The notes below the pieces were generated by a model. It searched no databases. It was not told the origin of the DNA and saw only the letters and a program-made list of their open reading frames with translations. The position numbers and the translations under genes are program-made. Source: Wurfbainia villosa (lineage: Eukaryota; Streptophyta; Magnoliopsida; Zingiberales; Zingiberaceae). From it: DNA of 64,000 nucleotides. Shown one piece after another: positions 44,316 through 58,400 of this stretch. The stretch is taken from assembly GCA_025175895.1 (NCBI GenBank), contig CM045991.1:76247174-76311173 (forward strand), read 5' to 3'. Position 1 is the first letter of the stretch. Each line of letters begins with the position of its first letter.

Positions 44316-46443
44316 TGTTGGGTTTCACACCTGCGTGTGTGTTCGAACATGTTTCGTAAACATGTGCACAGCGGAAGGAATAAAATAATAAATCTAATTT
44401 ATTACAACACACACATCACACGCATGCATAGTACAACATGTGTAGACATAACCATAAATTCAAATTTTGCAATAAAAGGAAATTTATACTACGATACCGA
44501 CGTATCACGTAGGAAAGACATCAACCGAACGATCCTCGCTAGAATCATCTATCCGTATCCACGCCGAGTATCTTCGGGATGACTTCACAAAGTCATGAGC
44601 CTCGCCTTCGCACGACTTAGCCTCGTGTTGAAGATGATGTGATCAAGAAGATCACGATCCGAATCAAAATTCGATCCAAATGAGTCCTCAAAACTCGCTT
44701 CTCCGGAGAGGTATTCACAACCGCTTGACGAATCCTTCGCCTCCACCTAGAGGATTACCGGAGATCAATCCCCAAGGAAGCTGCCGAGCACCAAACGAGG
44801 TCTAAACGATGCCCGACAGTAAACAAGCTGTCCAAAAACTGGACAACTTTGGTGGAGGAATAGGCCGCCAAATAAGGAAGCTTGATGCTCACCTTGTCAC
44901 GGACCAAAAAGATCACCGGAGCTCCTCCACAGCTCGACGCCAAGAAGAGGGAGGACGGCAGCTGGACGCGGCAAGGGGTGGCGGCGGCAAGAAGTTGGTG
45001 CCGACTACACCAAGGAGAAGTGGGCGAAATTTTAGGGTTAAGGATTAGGGATTAAAAAAACCCTTAAGCCCTATTTTATAGAGAACAAATTCTCTTAATG
45101 GTTATCGGATCATAACCAAAGGCCCGTTAACCCGCTCCATTAATTTAAGTTAAAATAAACCAAACCATGATGGTTTATTTTAAGTTAAAACGAACCAAAC
45201 CAACTTTGGTTCATTCGTTTAAAACAAACCAAACCCTTTGGTTTATTCTCCTCCATTGGATTAGAACCAAACCATTTTGGTTCATCCATCATGTCTTCAT
45301 AAGACACGGCCCATCCATACTTCCATTGTGATCAAACGATTTCATGCTCGCCCATGTTTGGTCCAACCAAACCTAGTTTCTCTCGGTCTGAGAATCTCAT
45401 TCTCAAGCTCGTTTTAAATCCTTTGGATTACGCTCGTTGTGCGTGTGACCAAATAGGTTCTCGGTTTATGTTGGCCATCTATAATTAACCATTATAGAAC
45501 GATCATGAGTGGCACCTAGTAGTACATCATGATCCTCAATTAACCAAAAGATCAACGCTGATCCGTAACTATTTCAAACCTTCAAATAGCTCGAATGAAT
45601 CGTGCCCCATTCCTTCACTCATCTTATACCCACTTGGTTCAGTGACATGGTCTATAGTGTCTCCTCACTAGGTTGACTATGTCACACCTAGCCCAAGTAT
45701 CATTTCCTCGTCCTACTTATTCGCACATGTATCCAAGAGTACCTTACTCTAAACATGTAATGCTTTGGCCAAAGACTTTAGTAACAATCCGATGAGAGGC
45801 CATGGGTATACATCTCCTCGCAAGGAGTGGTGAATCCTTTATAGGCTATTCAAACACCTTCGATCACTTCGACTTATACCCAATCATCCCGGGTCCACAT
45901 CTCCTCAAAGATGCTTGCTTAAGATGTCAAAGCATAAGTCTTCATGATCAAGATGACTTGAACACCGCAAGTCAAAGGAACATCGCACTTAAGCTGCAGT
46001 AAGAACTTCATTGACATCTATATATGCAGAGAACCATATGAAGTCTTATTGGTCACTCCAATGAACTAGTTACCATAACTAGCATCCACGATTAACTCCG
46101 GACATCACAATGTCTCCAACTAGTGAGAATCAGCTGCTTGGATACACCAAGGAGTATACCTCGTTCTAGTCTCAACAGAATCAATGATGTCCAAATCCAT
46201 CAATTCATGGACTAGGGATAATTCCAATACATCACAATTACACATGTAGAGATACTCACTAGTTGTGATCCAATCACAAATTCTTTCATGCTATGAATCG
46301 TATCGTGGACATTCAGTAAATTAGTTTAAGATCCAATCAAATACATGAAAACATGTATACTCAAATAGTGAATCTTCATCTATCATATAAATGGTTCAAA
46401 CATAAGGCGATTGCCTTAGGACATCTCTCATATATTACTAACA
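44316..46443 (-). repeat. H 3' LTR
   Basis: 2128 bases, TGTTGGGTTTC...TACTAACA. TATA box (minus CTATAAAA) at 45074-45081. The antisense open frame of the family is at 45802-46002. Compared with Cop1 it lacks many 2-6 base pieces, often at CAG/CTG or CG sites. Confidence 0.92.
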
Positions 46444-47400
46444 AACTCCCACTTGGCCTAATGCCAATCGCTACAGTATCCAATACCATAAGCTTTAACA
46501 TGACCCTCAAACTTACTTTGAGGTAATAACTTAGTCAAAGGATTCGCTAAGTTCCTTTCAGTGGGGATTTTCTCGATTTGTATTTCCTTCCTACTAATCA
46601 TCTCTCTGATCAGATGATAGCGACGAAGCACATGTTTGGATCATTGATGAGACATTGGCTCTTTCACCCGTGCAATTGCTCCATTGTTGTCGCAGTAGAC
46701 TGGTATTGCTTCAACAATGGCTGGAAACACACCAAGTTCATAAATGAACTTCTTGATCCAAACCGCCTTCTTCACGCTCAACGCAATGTATTCCCGCCTC
46801 GCTGGTAGAATCCGCTCGATATCTTGTTTGGAACTTTTCCAACTCATCGCGCGCCCCATTCAAGGTGAACACGATCCGTGATCGAGACGAAATCATCCTT
46901 GTCCGTCTGAAGCCGCATCCGATACCCGCGTATCACCATGTCCCTTCTCCATATATTAGAACACATCCTTAGTTCTTCTTAAGTACTTAAGGATTGTCTT
47001 AATACCACCCAATGATCCATTCCTCGGATCGACTGGGTATCTACTCATGACACTCGTGAGCATATGATACATCAGGCCTCGTACATAACATAGCATACAT
47101 GATAGATCCTATTGCGGATGCATAGGGAATCTTACTCATGCAAATCCTCTCGTCTTCTGTGCGCGGACACATAGACTTCGAAAGGTGTATCCCATGCCTG
47201 ATGGGTAGGAAACCTTTCTTGGATTCCGACATGCTAAACCTCTTTAGCACTCGGTCTATATATGTAGACTGCGAAAGACCAAGCAACCGTTTCGATCTAT
47301 CTCTATAGATTTTAATCCCGAGGATGTAGGTTGCTTCTCCTGTGTCTTTCATGGAGAATGTCTTGGATAACCAAATCTTAATCGATCAGAAGATCAAAAC
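46444..47400 (-). pseudogene. H RNase H and C-terminal RT (broken)
   Basis: Polypurine tract at 46444-46458. RNase H remnants: VYCDNNGAIARVKEP in 46641-46859, with SWKSSKQD just upstream. RT connection in 47041-47352: ATYILGIKIYRDRSKRLLGLSQSTYIDRVL and ASAIGSIMYAMLCTRPDVSYA. The 46860-47040 stretch, which should encode DASFQTDKDNSRSQ, has lost several short pieces relative to Cop1. Confidence 0.85.
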
Positions 47401-48434
47401 ATCATTCCTATAAGTAATATGTCATCGACATACAATACTAGGAACACGAATGCACTCCCACTAACCTTCTTGTACACACAAGGTTCGTCTGGATTTTGTG
47501 AGAAATCAAACTTTTTGATCGTCTCATCAAAACGGATATTCCAGCTCCTGGATGCTTGCTTCAATCCATATATGGACCGTCGCAATTTGCATACCTTGGT
47601 TTTATCAACCGATGTGAAACCCTCAGGCTGTATCATATACACATCCTCGAGCAGGTTTCCATTAAGGAAAGTTGTTTTCACATCCATCTGCCATATCTCA
47701 TAATCATAATGAGCCGCTATGGCCAGGAGCATCCGAATGGATTTAAGCATAGCTACAGGCGAATAGGTTTCGTCATAATCAACACCTTGCTTTTGATGAT
47801 ATCCTTTCGCCACCAATCTAGCCTTATAGGTAATCACATTACCATCCATGTCGGTTTTCTTCTTGAAAACCCACTTGCACCCTATAGGCTTTATGCCTTC
47901 AGGTGGGTCAACCAAGTTCCAAACTTGGTTTTCATACATGGAATCCATTTCCGACTTCATGGCTTCAAGCCACTTATCCCTTTTTGAACTTGTCAGCACT
48001 TCTTCATAACTGGTAGGCTCCTCATCATCAATGAGTAACACGTCGTTCGATTCACTTACGAGAAATCCATATCTCTCAGGAATGTTGTGTGTTCTACCAG
48101 ATCTACGAAGATGTGGTGTTACAATAGGTCCAGCCGATTGCTCATCACTATGAGTTGTCGGCTGTTGTGCTTCACCAGGTATCTCATCAATGTCTATTTG
48201 AGTCTCTCGAGCCTCCTCAAGCTCGACGACACTCCCACTATTTTCTTGCAAGAGAAACTCTTTCTCTAGAAACACAACATGCCTTGAAACAAACACCTTT
48301 TGTTCCACAGGATGATAGAATTGGTAGGCCCTTGTTTCCTTAGGGTATCCAATAAATAGACATTTATCAGACTTAGCATCCAATTTGTCTGATACAGTCC
48401 GCTTCACATAAGCAGGACAACCCCATATCTTCAA
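47394..48434 (-). pseudogene. H integrase tail, linker and reverse transcriptase (346-codon open frame)
   Basis: The longest uninterrupted pol frame among the copia elements. It holds MKIWGCPAYVKRTVSDKL and LFIGYPKETRAYQFYHP (integrase C-terminus), an acidic linker with RRSGRTHNIPERYGFLV, then RT: KPIGCKWVFKKKTDMDGN, ARLVAKGYHQKQGVDYDETY, WQMDVKTTFLNGNLLEDVYM, SIYGLKQASRSWN and FLVLYVDDILLIG (YVDD codons 47421-47432). A frameshift right after the YVDD block ends it. Start given is the first Met of the open frame, not a true start: it is a piece of a polyprotein. Confidence 0.92.
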
Positions 48435-49110
48435 GTAAGATACATGAGGTTTCTTACTATTCCATATCTCATATGGAGTAGTAGAGACTACTTGGCATTC
48501 TGCTTAACAAGTAAACAAATGTGTCTCATGCATAGCCCCAAAAGGACTTGGGAAGATTCGCATGATTCATCATTGACTGACCATGTCCAACAAGGTCCGT
48601 ACGCCTCGATACACCATTATGCCGTGGTGTATATGGCGGAGTCCATTGAGACAATATACCATTGTCTCTTAGATAATCAAGAAACTCTTGACTTAAGTAT
48701 TCACCACCTCGATCCGATCGAAGTATTTTAATACTCTTGTCATGTTGTTTCTCTACTTCATTTCTGAATTCTTTGAACTTTTCAAAGGCTTCAGACTTGT
48801 GTTTCATCAAGAACACATACCCAAACCGTGAGTGATCATCGGTGAAGGTAATGAAGTAGCTATAGCCTCCTAAAGCTTGATTTGACATAGGTCCACATAC
48901 ATCAATATGTATTAGACCTAGTAACTCTCCCACTGCTCACCTTTTCTGTAAAGGTAACTTAGTCATCTTGCCTTTTAAGCATGATTCGCATGTATCGTAT
49001 GAATCCAATTCAACGATTCCGCAATTCCACATCGGTGTAATTCGGACATGCGTTTCTTGCTTACATGGCCAAGACGACAATGGCACATGTAGGAGTGTAA
49101 TTGATTATCC
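48435..49110 (-). pseudogene. H integrase core and zinc region
   Basis: 48526-48933 has IHIDVCGPMSNQALGGYSYF (first catalytic Asp), IKILRSDRGGEYLSQEF (second) and a damaged NGVSERRN block, followed by LPKSFWGYA. The zinc part CHCRLGHVSKKRMSELHRCG lies in the end of frame 48975-49361 with the CESC Cys pair shifted out of frame at about 48985. Confidence 0.85.
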
Positions 49111-49510
49111 TTTCGAGCACGCTTGTTGCTCGCTTCGATATTGAAAATGTCACTGGATATGTCCAACGTATAAATGTCATTGCTCAAAGTTCTAGGTCCA
49201 TAAAGTAAGCCATTTAAAGTTATATAACAACAATTGTTACTAAATGTCAAATGGTAACCATTTCTATTTAAGCAGGAAATAGAAACAATGTTCTTTATTA
49301 GAGAAGGAACATAATAGCAATTGTCCAGTTCCAAGACTAGTCCACTAGGGAGCTTCAACAAATAAGTTCCGATGGCACCGCAAAGAACCTTTGCTCCATT
49401 GCCAACTCACAAATTTAACTCCCCTCTGACGAGTCTTCTTCTATTCCTTAGCCTCTATATGTCATTACATATATGTGAGCCACACCCAGTATCCAATACC
49501 CAAGTGTCTA
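49110..49510 (-). pseudogene. H protease
   Basis: WVLDTGCGSHICND can be read with the DTG codons at 49485-49493; a stop follows within ten codons and the frame shifts near 49380. Frame 48975-49361 then carries LKLPSGLVLELDNCYYVPSL, the protease core seen in Cop1. Confidence 0.82.
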
Positions 49511-49559
49511 AGGAAATAGAATGACAATCAATAACGAAGATACCTGAAGAGGATGGGGC

Positions 49560-50341
49560 ATCGGATGTCTTCTTCTTCTTCATGGACTCAAGATAAATCT
49601 TGCAGTTTCTTCGCCAGTGGCCTTCCTTGCCACAGTGATGACAAGTTCTGCCTTTCTTAGCCTTCTTGTTCTTCCCTTTCTTCTATTCCTTTGACGTCCT
49701 CTTAGAACCTTTCTTTGAGGAATCAACTAACAGAACCGCCTTCTCCTCATGCTTCACAGAAGGCTCCACAGTCTTCAGCATATTGAGGAGCTCAGGAATA
49801 GTGGATTCTAATTTGTTCATCCGATAGTTCATCACAAATTGTGAGAAACTCTTGGGAAAACAATGCAGAATTAAGTCAATACTTAATTCATGATCCATCA
49901 CAAACCCGAGGGTGGCTAGCCGCTCGATGTACCCATTCATCTTTAGCACAAATCGCACTCTGATGAACCTTCTTGCATCTTCGTGGTGAAGAGGAGTCTG
50001 GAGACTTCGAACCTTTCGGATCTCGCTTGCTCATCAAACAACTCATGAAGATGGAAGACCATGGTATTAGCATCCATATGCTCATGCTGCTTTTGCAGCT
50101 CAGGTACCATCGCAGCTAGCATGATGCAACTCGCCAGTTCAGAATCTGCCACATGTTTCTGATAGACCAACATTTGGTCTAGAGTTGCATCGTCTCTAGG
50201 ATGGTGGGGAAGAGGCTCTTCAAGGACATATGCTAGCTTTTCTACCTTGAGAAGAATTCTCAAGTTTCTAAGCCAGTCCAGGAAGTTAGGCCCAGTCAAT
50301 TTGTTTGAATCCAAAATAGTGCGCAAATTCAAAGACAACAT
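49560..50341 (-). pseudogene. H gag with intact zinc knuckle
   Basis: Start ATG at 50341 (two in-frame codons TTG ATC precede it), MLSLNLRTILDSNKLTG. One frameshift near 49955 joins it to 49683-49958, FVLKMNGYIERLATLGFVMD and on to TVEPSVKHEEKAVLL. A further shift leads to CHHCGKEGHWRRNC at about 49605-49645, a complete CX2CX4HX4C knuckle. Homologous to Cop1 gag over its whole length. Confidence 0.87.
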
Positions 50342-51615
50342 GATCAATCGATTAACCTAGAAATACAAAACAAGCATATATGATAAAATGATTTTAAAAT
50401 GCATCAATATATATTCATAAATCCCATTTATTTTTCGAATTTCAAAAACCCCAAAATCACTTCGGGAGATCGTAGGTCCATCTCCGAATGGGCTGATATC
50501 CAACATAGATATGAACAACCTTGGAGAGAGTCCAACAAGCCATTCATAACTACGATGGTAGGTATCAAATATACCGATTGCATATCACATATATGCAACT
50601 ATCACAATGTGCTATCAACTTATTGAATGTTCACACATACATCGGGTTGTTAACACATTAACAAGTATGCATCATATGCATAGCACCCAACTTCACCTCC
50701 CTTCACATCGACCTTGGAGAGAGTCCAACAAGCCGATGCTCCAGGTTAAAGCCAACCCATTAATCGAGAAATAGTTTTAATATGGTTAGAGCGCATTCAA
50801 CCAATTAGCCCGGCTTGGAGAGAGTCCAACAACCAAAGCTAACGATTGACCTGTGACTCTTACCAGATTAGTATTAAACTATTCCATGGTTTGAACATGT
50901 TCGAGTTCGAGCCGGGCTTGGAGAGAGTCCAACAACCCGAACAAGGAACAGAACTCTGGTTCTAACCATATTAATGGAAGGTGTAGGCTTTAATATTGAG
51001 TAAGGGTTTTTATGTCTCATCCTCTTTGCATGCAAGTAACTATTATCTACATGGCATGACATACATGGCATACATCTACATGTCACGACACGCATGACAT
51101 AATGATATGCATCTAATGCAATTACATTGCATACAATTATGTCATGTACAAAATTTCCTTATATGTCATAACTATTTATGGAAATAAAATATGTTTAAGA
51201 TTTGATTCTCCAAATCAAATCATGATTAAATTAGGAACAAATTTCTAAAACTAATCACATATTTTATTTGTGGAAAGTGTTGATTAAGGAAAGTCAATTT
51301 AGGAAACCAATTTCCTAAAACATCAAAACTACTTATGGAAATAAAATATTTTAAGATTTGATTTCTCAAATCAAATAATGATTAAATTAGAAAACAAATT
51401 TCCAAATATAATCAAATATTTTATTTATGGAAAATATCAATTTCCATAAATACTTCCAACTTTCCAAAAGTAGAAGATTTCCATAAATACTTATAAACTT
51501 TCCAAAATTAAAAAATTTCATAAATACTTCTAACTTTCCAAAAGTAGAAAATTTCTAGAAATACCATTATGACTATAGCAAAACAATTTTATGATTATGT
51601 CGAAACACAACCTGA
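50342..51615 (-). other. H untranslated leader
   Basis: Collinear with the Cop1 leader: hairpin array, CATGACATAC-rich stretch (51050-51150) and A+T-rich TTTCCATAAATACTT repeats (51430-51560). No gene supported. Confidence 0.7.
50520..50935 (-). repeat. Four spaced hairpin motifs in the H leader
   Basis: CTTGGAGAGAGTCCAACAA (plus strand) at 50520-50538, 50713-50731, 50814-50832 and 50917-50935; the stem and loop are exact in all four. Spacing 193, 101, 103 as in Cop1. Confidence 0.88.
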
Positions 51616-51627
51616 GCTCTGATACCA
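51616..51627 (-). other. H primer binding site
   Basis: Plus-strand GCTCTGATACCA one base before the LTR at 51629. Confidence 0.92.
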
Positions 51628-51628
51628 C

Positions 51629-52172
51629 TGTTGGGTTTCCGGCACCGGGGCGAGTGTGTGTCCGAACATGTTTCGTAAACATGTGCACAGCGGAAGGAAT
51701 AAAAATAATAAATATAATTTATTACAACACACACACCACACACATGCATAGTACAACATGTGTAGACATAACCGTAAATTCAAATTTTGTAATAAAAGGA
51801 AATTTATACTACGTATACCTGACGTATCACGTGTAGCGGGAAAGGCATCAACCGAAACGATCCTCGCTAGAATCGCTCTATCCGTATCCACGCCGAGTAT
51901 CTTCGGATGACTTCACAAAGTCACAAGCCTCCTCTTCGCGAGTTACTAGCCTCGTGTTGAAGATGATGTGATCGAGAAGATCACGATCCGAATCAAAATT
52001 CGGATCCAAAACGAGTCCTCAAAAACTCGCTTCTCCGGAGAGGTATTCACCCACCGCTTTGACGAATCCTTCATCCTCCTCCACCTATGAGGATTACCGA
52101 GATCGAATCAGCAGCGAAGCTGTCGAGCTCCAAAGCGCTCCTAAATGATGCTCCGACATGAAGTAAACAAGC
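51629..52172 (-). repeat. H 5' LTR up to the gap
   Basis: First 544 plus-strand bases of the LTR. Its last 88 bases (from 52085) are homologous to the first 98 bases after the gap, so the LTR sequence is repeated on both sides of the Ns. Confidence 0.9.
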
Positions 52173-52272
52173 NNNNNNNNNNNNNNNNNNNNNNNNNNNN
52201 NNNNNNNNNNNNNNNNNNNNNNNNNNNNNNNNNNNNNNNNNNNNNNNNNNNNNNNNNNNNNNNNNNNNNNNN
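52173..52272. other. Assembly gap, exactly 100 N
   Basis: Fixed-size run of N, the usual placeholder for a gap of unknown length placed by scaffolding. Confidence 0.99.
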
Positions 52273-53995
52273 CTATGAGGATTACCAAGAAGACGATTCC
52301 CCGGGAAGGTAGCCGCTGTCGGACCTCCAAACGTCGTCCAAACGATGCTCCGACATGAAAGGAAACAAGCTGTCCAGAAAAATAGGACAGCTTTTTGGAG
52401 GATTTGCGCCGGCCTAAAGGAGGAAGGTCGGCTGGACCTTGGTCACAAGAGCCAAGGAATGTCACGGAGGTTCTCGTAGTAGCGGTGGCGGTGGCGGCCG
52501 GTAGGCGTCGGCGGCGGCCGTGCAAGACGACAGAAGAGGAGAAGGGCTTGGATGGGTAGGGTTTCTCCAAAAACAACTTATCCACGAAAAACTCTTAAGC
52601 CATGTTTTATAGAGAACACATTCTCCTAAAGGTTATTGGTTCATAATCAAAACCCGTTAACCCTCTCCAATAACTTAAGTTAAAAGAAACCAAACCGCGT
52701 TGGTCTATTTTAAGTTAAAACGAACCGAACCATCTTTGGTTCATTCTTTTAAAACAAACCAAACCACTTTGGTTTATTTTCCACCATTGGATTAGAACCA
52801 AACCAATTTGGTTCATCCATCATGTCTTCATAAGACTCGGCCCATCCATGCTTCCGTTGCGTCTGAAATAGTTTCATGCTCACTTCTTGTTTGGTCCAAC
52901 CAAACCTAGTTTCTCTCGATATGAGAATCACATTCTCAAGCTCATTTTAAATCATTCGGATTACACTTGTTGTGTGTGTGACTAAATAGGTTCTCGGTTT
53001 ATATTGGCTGTCTATAATTAACCATTAATTATAGAACGATTATGAGTGGCACCTAGTAGTACATCATGATCCCCAATTAACCAAAAAATCAACGGTTGAT
53101 CCAGAACCATTTTTGAAACCCTTCAGCAACTACAATGAATCGTTCCCAATTCCCTTCACTCATCTTATACCCACTTGGTTCGACATGTGCGTAGTGTCAG
53201 TCCCCTCTAGGCTGACTATGTCACACCTAGCCCAAGTATCATTTCCTCATCCTACGGATTCTAGTTACTGCACATGTATCCAAGAGTACCTTACTCTAAA
53301 CATGTAATATTTTGGCCAAAGACTTTAGTAACAATCCGATGAGAGGCCATGGGTATACATCTTCTCGCAAGGAGTGGTGAATCCTTTATAGGCTATTCAA
53401 ACACCTTTGGGCATTTTGACTCATGCCCAATCATCTCGGGTCCACATCTCCTTAGAGATGCTTGCTTAAGATGTCAAAGCATAAGTCTTCATGACCAAGA
53501 TGACTTAAATACCGCAAGTCAAAGGAACATCGCAATTAAGCTGCAGTAAGAAGTTCATTGACATATCCATATATGTAGAGAACCATATGAAGTCTTACAG
53601 CTGGTCACTCCAATGAACTAGTTACCATAACTAGCATTCACGATTAACTCCGGACATCACAATGTCTCCAGCCAGTGAGAATCAGCTACTTGGATACACC
53701 AAGGAGTATACCTCGTGCTAGTCTCGACAGAATTGATGGTGTCTAAATCCATCAATTCATCGACTAGGGATAATTCCAATACATCACAATTACACATGTA
53801 GAGATTCTCACTAGTTGTTATCCAATCACAAATTCTCTCATGCTGTGAATCATATTCTGGACATTTAGTAAATGAGTTTAAGATCTAATCAAATACATGA
53901 AAACATGTATACTCAAATAGCAAATCTTCATTTTTCATATAAATGATTTAAACATAAGGCGATTGCCTTAAGACATCTCTCATATATAACTAACA
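52273..53995 (-). repeat. Cop1-type LTR right part (copy of 7595-9320)
   Basis: Ends ...TAACA followed by CTTGT, exactly the Cop1/A junction. TATA box (minus CTATAAAA) at 52605-52612; AACCAAAC array upstream; antisense open frame at 53349-53549. Confidence 0.93.
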
Positions 53996-55447
53996 CTTGT
54001 CACTTTGCTCCATAGCTCTTTGGCATCCAAGTATTCACCTAAGCTACACAAGATGTCATTAGGAATCAAATCAATAAAAAATTTTACTACCTTTTTTTTT
54101 TTCTCGAATAATTGGATTGTTCCTCACTCCATCTCTTCATTTTGAGGAATCCTCCCTTTGACCCTCTTGGATATTCAAATCCTTCCATCAAAGTGGACCA
54201 CTCCTCAAGGTCCCTCATCATCAAGAAGTCTTCAATTCTTCCCTTCCATGAGTTGAAGCCTTCTCATCCATAAAATGCATACGGGGGGACCGGTGTGTTG
54301 ATGTCCCATCCCAATTGTTCTTGAAATTCCATCTTCCTTCCTCTAGTGCGCTTGCTCCCGGTTGTTAGTCCGTTGAAGAACTCGTAGTTCTGATACCACT
54401 TGTTAGGACATGTGTGCCCGCTAGACGGGGGTGAATAGCGATTCGACGTTGCTTGATGGAATTTGATCGCGTTCATCTCTACAACACTTGTTAATGTAGC
54501 GGAAATAATAATAACAATAATAAAAGACAAAACAAGCACAAGAGACAACCGATATAATGTGGTTCGAAACCGAATGGTTCCTACTCCACGGATTGGGCTC
54601 GAATGAGCCCTAGCGATGCCAATCACACACCACTACTCAATAACTCCTTCTCGGAACAATCTAGAGGTGGAGAAACCTCTTACAACTGTTCTAACAACAA
54701 TAAGAAATGAATACAAGCTATTACAATGAAATACAATAAAAGAATGCAAAAAAAACTTTACAATCGATCTTTTGGAAGCTTACTTGTTTGGTTGCTTGAG
54801 TTGCACTTGGAGACCCCAAATTACACAAGCAATTCACCCCAAAACTCCTCAAAGAACCATTGACGAAAACCTCCTCAACGAGCTTCATTTATAGCTTCTC
54901 CTTGGGCTGGATTCTGCCTAACAATGAATCGAGGGACCACGTTGGATAAGTCCAACGGATAGACCATCAGTCGACTGATCGAGCCTTCACTCGATTTCTA
55001 AACCCTAACAGTCGACTCGGAAAACTTCTTTGCTCGAATTCTCGACCGATCATTGATCTCAAGATCGATCGGTCATTGCTCAGCCAACAATTATTTGCCC
55101 AATCTTGGCGATCGGCCAAGCCAATTCTTGCAGTCGAACTCCCATTGACTCACACCAGTTGACTAACCATAGGTCTCAGTCGACTGATACACCTCAAACA
55201 TGAGGTTTTACCTCAAGTATGGTGCCCCCATACTTCCTAAACCACCCTTAGCCTAGACCTAAGCCTTATAGCCTCCTCTGTTAGCCTTGCGCCTATCCGA
55301 TCCCTCCAAGTCATCCATGACTTATTCATCCATAGGCTAGCCTTCAGGTGCTTACATAAGATATTGTCATGCTAATGTGGTCCACACCGCCAAGGCACAT
55401 TGGCTTATGCTGCCAAGATTCCGCTTGGACTTTATGCCGCCAACCAT
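53996..55447 (-). mobile_element. A': second copy of element A fragment
   Basis: Gag fragment 53996-54332 (ATG at 54330-54332), primer site 54387-54398, LTR 54401-55447. Relative to A the LTR lacks about 60 bases near 54920 that hold two GTCGAC motifs. Confidence 0.8.
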
Positions 55448-58400
55448 TGTGTAGGGACGTTCATGACCGCTAGAGGGGGTGAATAGTGGGTATGACGTAG
55501 ATGGAGGAAATCTTTCGCGATCACATGCTTGCTACAATTCGGTTAGTGCATAGCAAAATAATAATAAAAAGCAATAACAAAAGACAAACACACAATTACA
55601 CAACGATAAAATGTGGTTCGGAACCGAATGGTTCATACTCCATGGATTGGGCTCTAAAAGCCCTAGCAATGCAAACATGCACCACTAATCACAAATACTC
55701 CTTCTTGGAACAATCTGGAGGTGGAGAAACCTCGTATAAATTATTACAATAGTAATACAAAATACAACAAGCAAATACAAGTAAATACAACAAAAGAAAT
55801 GAAAAGAAAACTTTACAATCGATCTTTTGGAAGCTTGCTTTTTTGGTTGGTTGAGTTGCACTTGGAGACCCTGAATTACACCAGCAATTTGCCCAAAAAC
55901 TCCTCAAAGAACCATTACCAAATCCCTCCTCCACGAGCTCCATTTAAAGCTTCTTCTTGGGCTAGATTCCGCCTAGCAGTCGACTGATCGGGACCATCAG
56001 TTGACTGCCCCTGTAGCCGTTGTCTCACAACGGCATGAAACACGTCGGATAAGTCTAACGAATACACCATCAGTCGACTGATCATACCCATCAGTCAACT
56101 GATGGCTCAATCACTCGAGTGTTTGGGCCGATCACTTTCGGCCGGAGGCTTCGTGCCCAAGATCCGAGCATCGGTCGGTGATCACGGATCGTCGATCGGC
56201 TCTGATCAACACGATCATTGCCCACCTCGCGGTCGATTGCGAGCACTTCCCACCGAAACCCTAGTTGACTCCCACTAGTCGACTGAATCATGGTCCCAGT
56301 CGACTGATACAACTCAAACATGAGATTTTAACCCAAGTACGGTGCTCCCATACTTGCTAGACCACCCTTAGCCTAGACCTAAGCCTTCTAGCCACCTCCA
56401 TCAGCCTCGCGCCTATCAGATCCCTCCAAGTCATCCATGACTTGTTCATCCATATGCTAGCCTTCAGGTTCTTCCATCGGCTATTGTCATGCTAACGGTG
56501 TCTACACCACCAAGGCACATTGGACTTACGCTGCCAAAACTCCCGCATGGACTTTATGCCGCCAACCATTGGACTTATGCTGCCAAGACTTCACCCTTGG
56601 ACTTTACGCCGCCAATATTCCCCTTGGACTTTCCAAATTCCAAGCCTCAAGCTTGGACTTTCCCTTGCCAACCCATGTTGGACTTTCCATGCCAAGACCC
56701 ATGCTTGGACTTTTCCTTGCCAAGACCCATGCTTGGACTTTACATGCCAAGTGCTCAAGACTTAGACTTTCTCAATGTCAAGTGTCTCAAATGGAATTTC
56801 CATGCCAAGTACCCATGACTTGGACTTTACCATGACAATCACATTGTCATATATTTTTGTCGAACATCAAAACATCACTCGAGTCCGGTCAATCATGACT
56901 TGGGCCGATTGCACCAATCACCGCCTTTTGATGTTTGACAAAAACACCCTTGAGTTAGGCCCCTAACTCAAATTCCCTTACCAATTATCCCAAATTAGTA
57001 ATTTTTACCTTTCTCCCCCTTTTTTACTAACATCAAAAAGGTTCTCTCCAAGGAGGTCAATGTCTTATATCCCAATGAGATCTTACAATCTCCCCTTGGT
57101 CCAAAAACATCTAGGATGCCTATAGTCTTCCTAGTGATAAGTCTCATACCACTTGAGAGAGGCAATCCTACAAATTCTCCCAATTTCTAAATTAGGCATC
57201 TCAAATTCCCATTTCTCTCTCTCATGAGAAAGAACACATCCATCATCCCATGATGGATGACTCCCCTTAAAGGCTTGCTCCCCCTTGACCATTGCACCAA
57301 CAATGTCTTTGGGAAATCCCTAAGCCAATGGGAACTCCAAACCATCAAAAATAAGGTTAAAAGTTCAACATTAAACTTTACCACACCTTAAATTTGATAC
57401 ATCACCCTAACAACTCTCCTAATCCATATCCAATGGATTTTCACCCTTTATAATGCTTCCTAAAGCATATCCTAGGGTTAGGAGTAGTTAGGGAACCCTA
57501 ACATAGCTGAAATTGGGATAAACAAATCTTGTTTTCCCAAAATCAGCATTGGCAGTCGACTTTATCAGGAAATAGTCGACTGCCAACAAGGGCAGTAGAC
57601 TGATATATGCGAAATACAGATTTCAAACTTCAGATTCAAATTTCAAAAATACATAAGTAATTATACATAATTTGAAAAATAGTGAAACTTCATACGTATA
57701 ATACTTATGACAAATACAATGGGTGAAAAATGTTATAAAAATATTTTACCTATAAAATAATGAAATTGACACAAAGTTCAAAAGTGAAGAAAAACTTCAA
57801 TGTTTTAGCTCACTTTGTATCAACTTTATCAATAGTGATTGCTATCAAAAGATAGACTTCACCAAGGTTTTTCAAAATGATTTAAAAATGTTTTTGAAAA
57901 CCTATATTGGATCTTGTTCCTTGGGCTCAATGTACATGACTTACACATTAGCTTTCCCCATGATCCATAACATGATTTTAAATGAGTTTGAGTTCATCTA
58001 GATGCAAAAATTATCCACCTTAAACTTAACTCATATCCTATCATCTCACACGTATCTAGGGTATATAAATACACATACATGTCAATTTAGATGTGAGATG
58101 TGGGTTTTGGTTTATCTTAAACTAAGGCCTCATGCATTTTCTAAGGCAACACTACTTGATTCCCTTATAAATTGGACTTCAAGTTGTGCTATTATCCTTA
58201 ACTCAATTTTTATTAATGCATGAATGATTATGACATTAATGATTGTATAAATAAACACATGCTCATAATTATAATATCATGACATAAGATGGAATCTACG
58301 CATACATGACATTTAACCTTAATCCTACATATGATCATGACATATTAAATGATTAAAAGTAGATATGATGTCATGACATATTATATGGCAAACAAAGCAT

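Larger units (their letters stand above)
44316..52172 (-). mobile_element. H: second Cop1-family copia element, broken by the N gap
   Basis: Minus strand: 5' LTR 51629-52172 then gap, primer site 51616-51627, leader, gag, protease, integrase, RT, RNase H, polypurine tract, 3' LTR 44316-46443. Gene order, LTR type and leader repeats equal those of Cop1. Flank before the LTR is TCAAG; the other flank is hidden by the gap. Sequence after the gap matches Cop1 better than H, so the element boundary at 53995 may not belong to H. Confidence 0.9.
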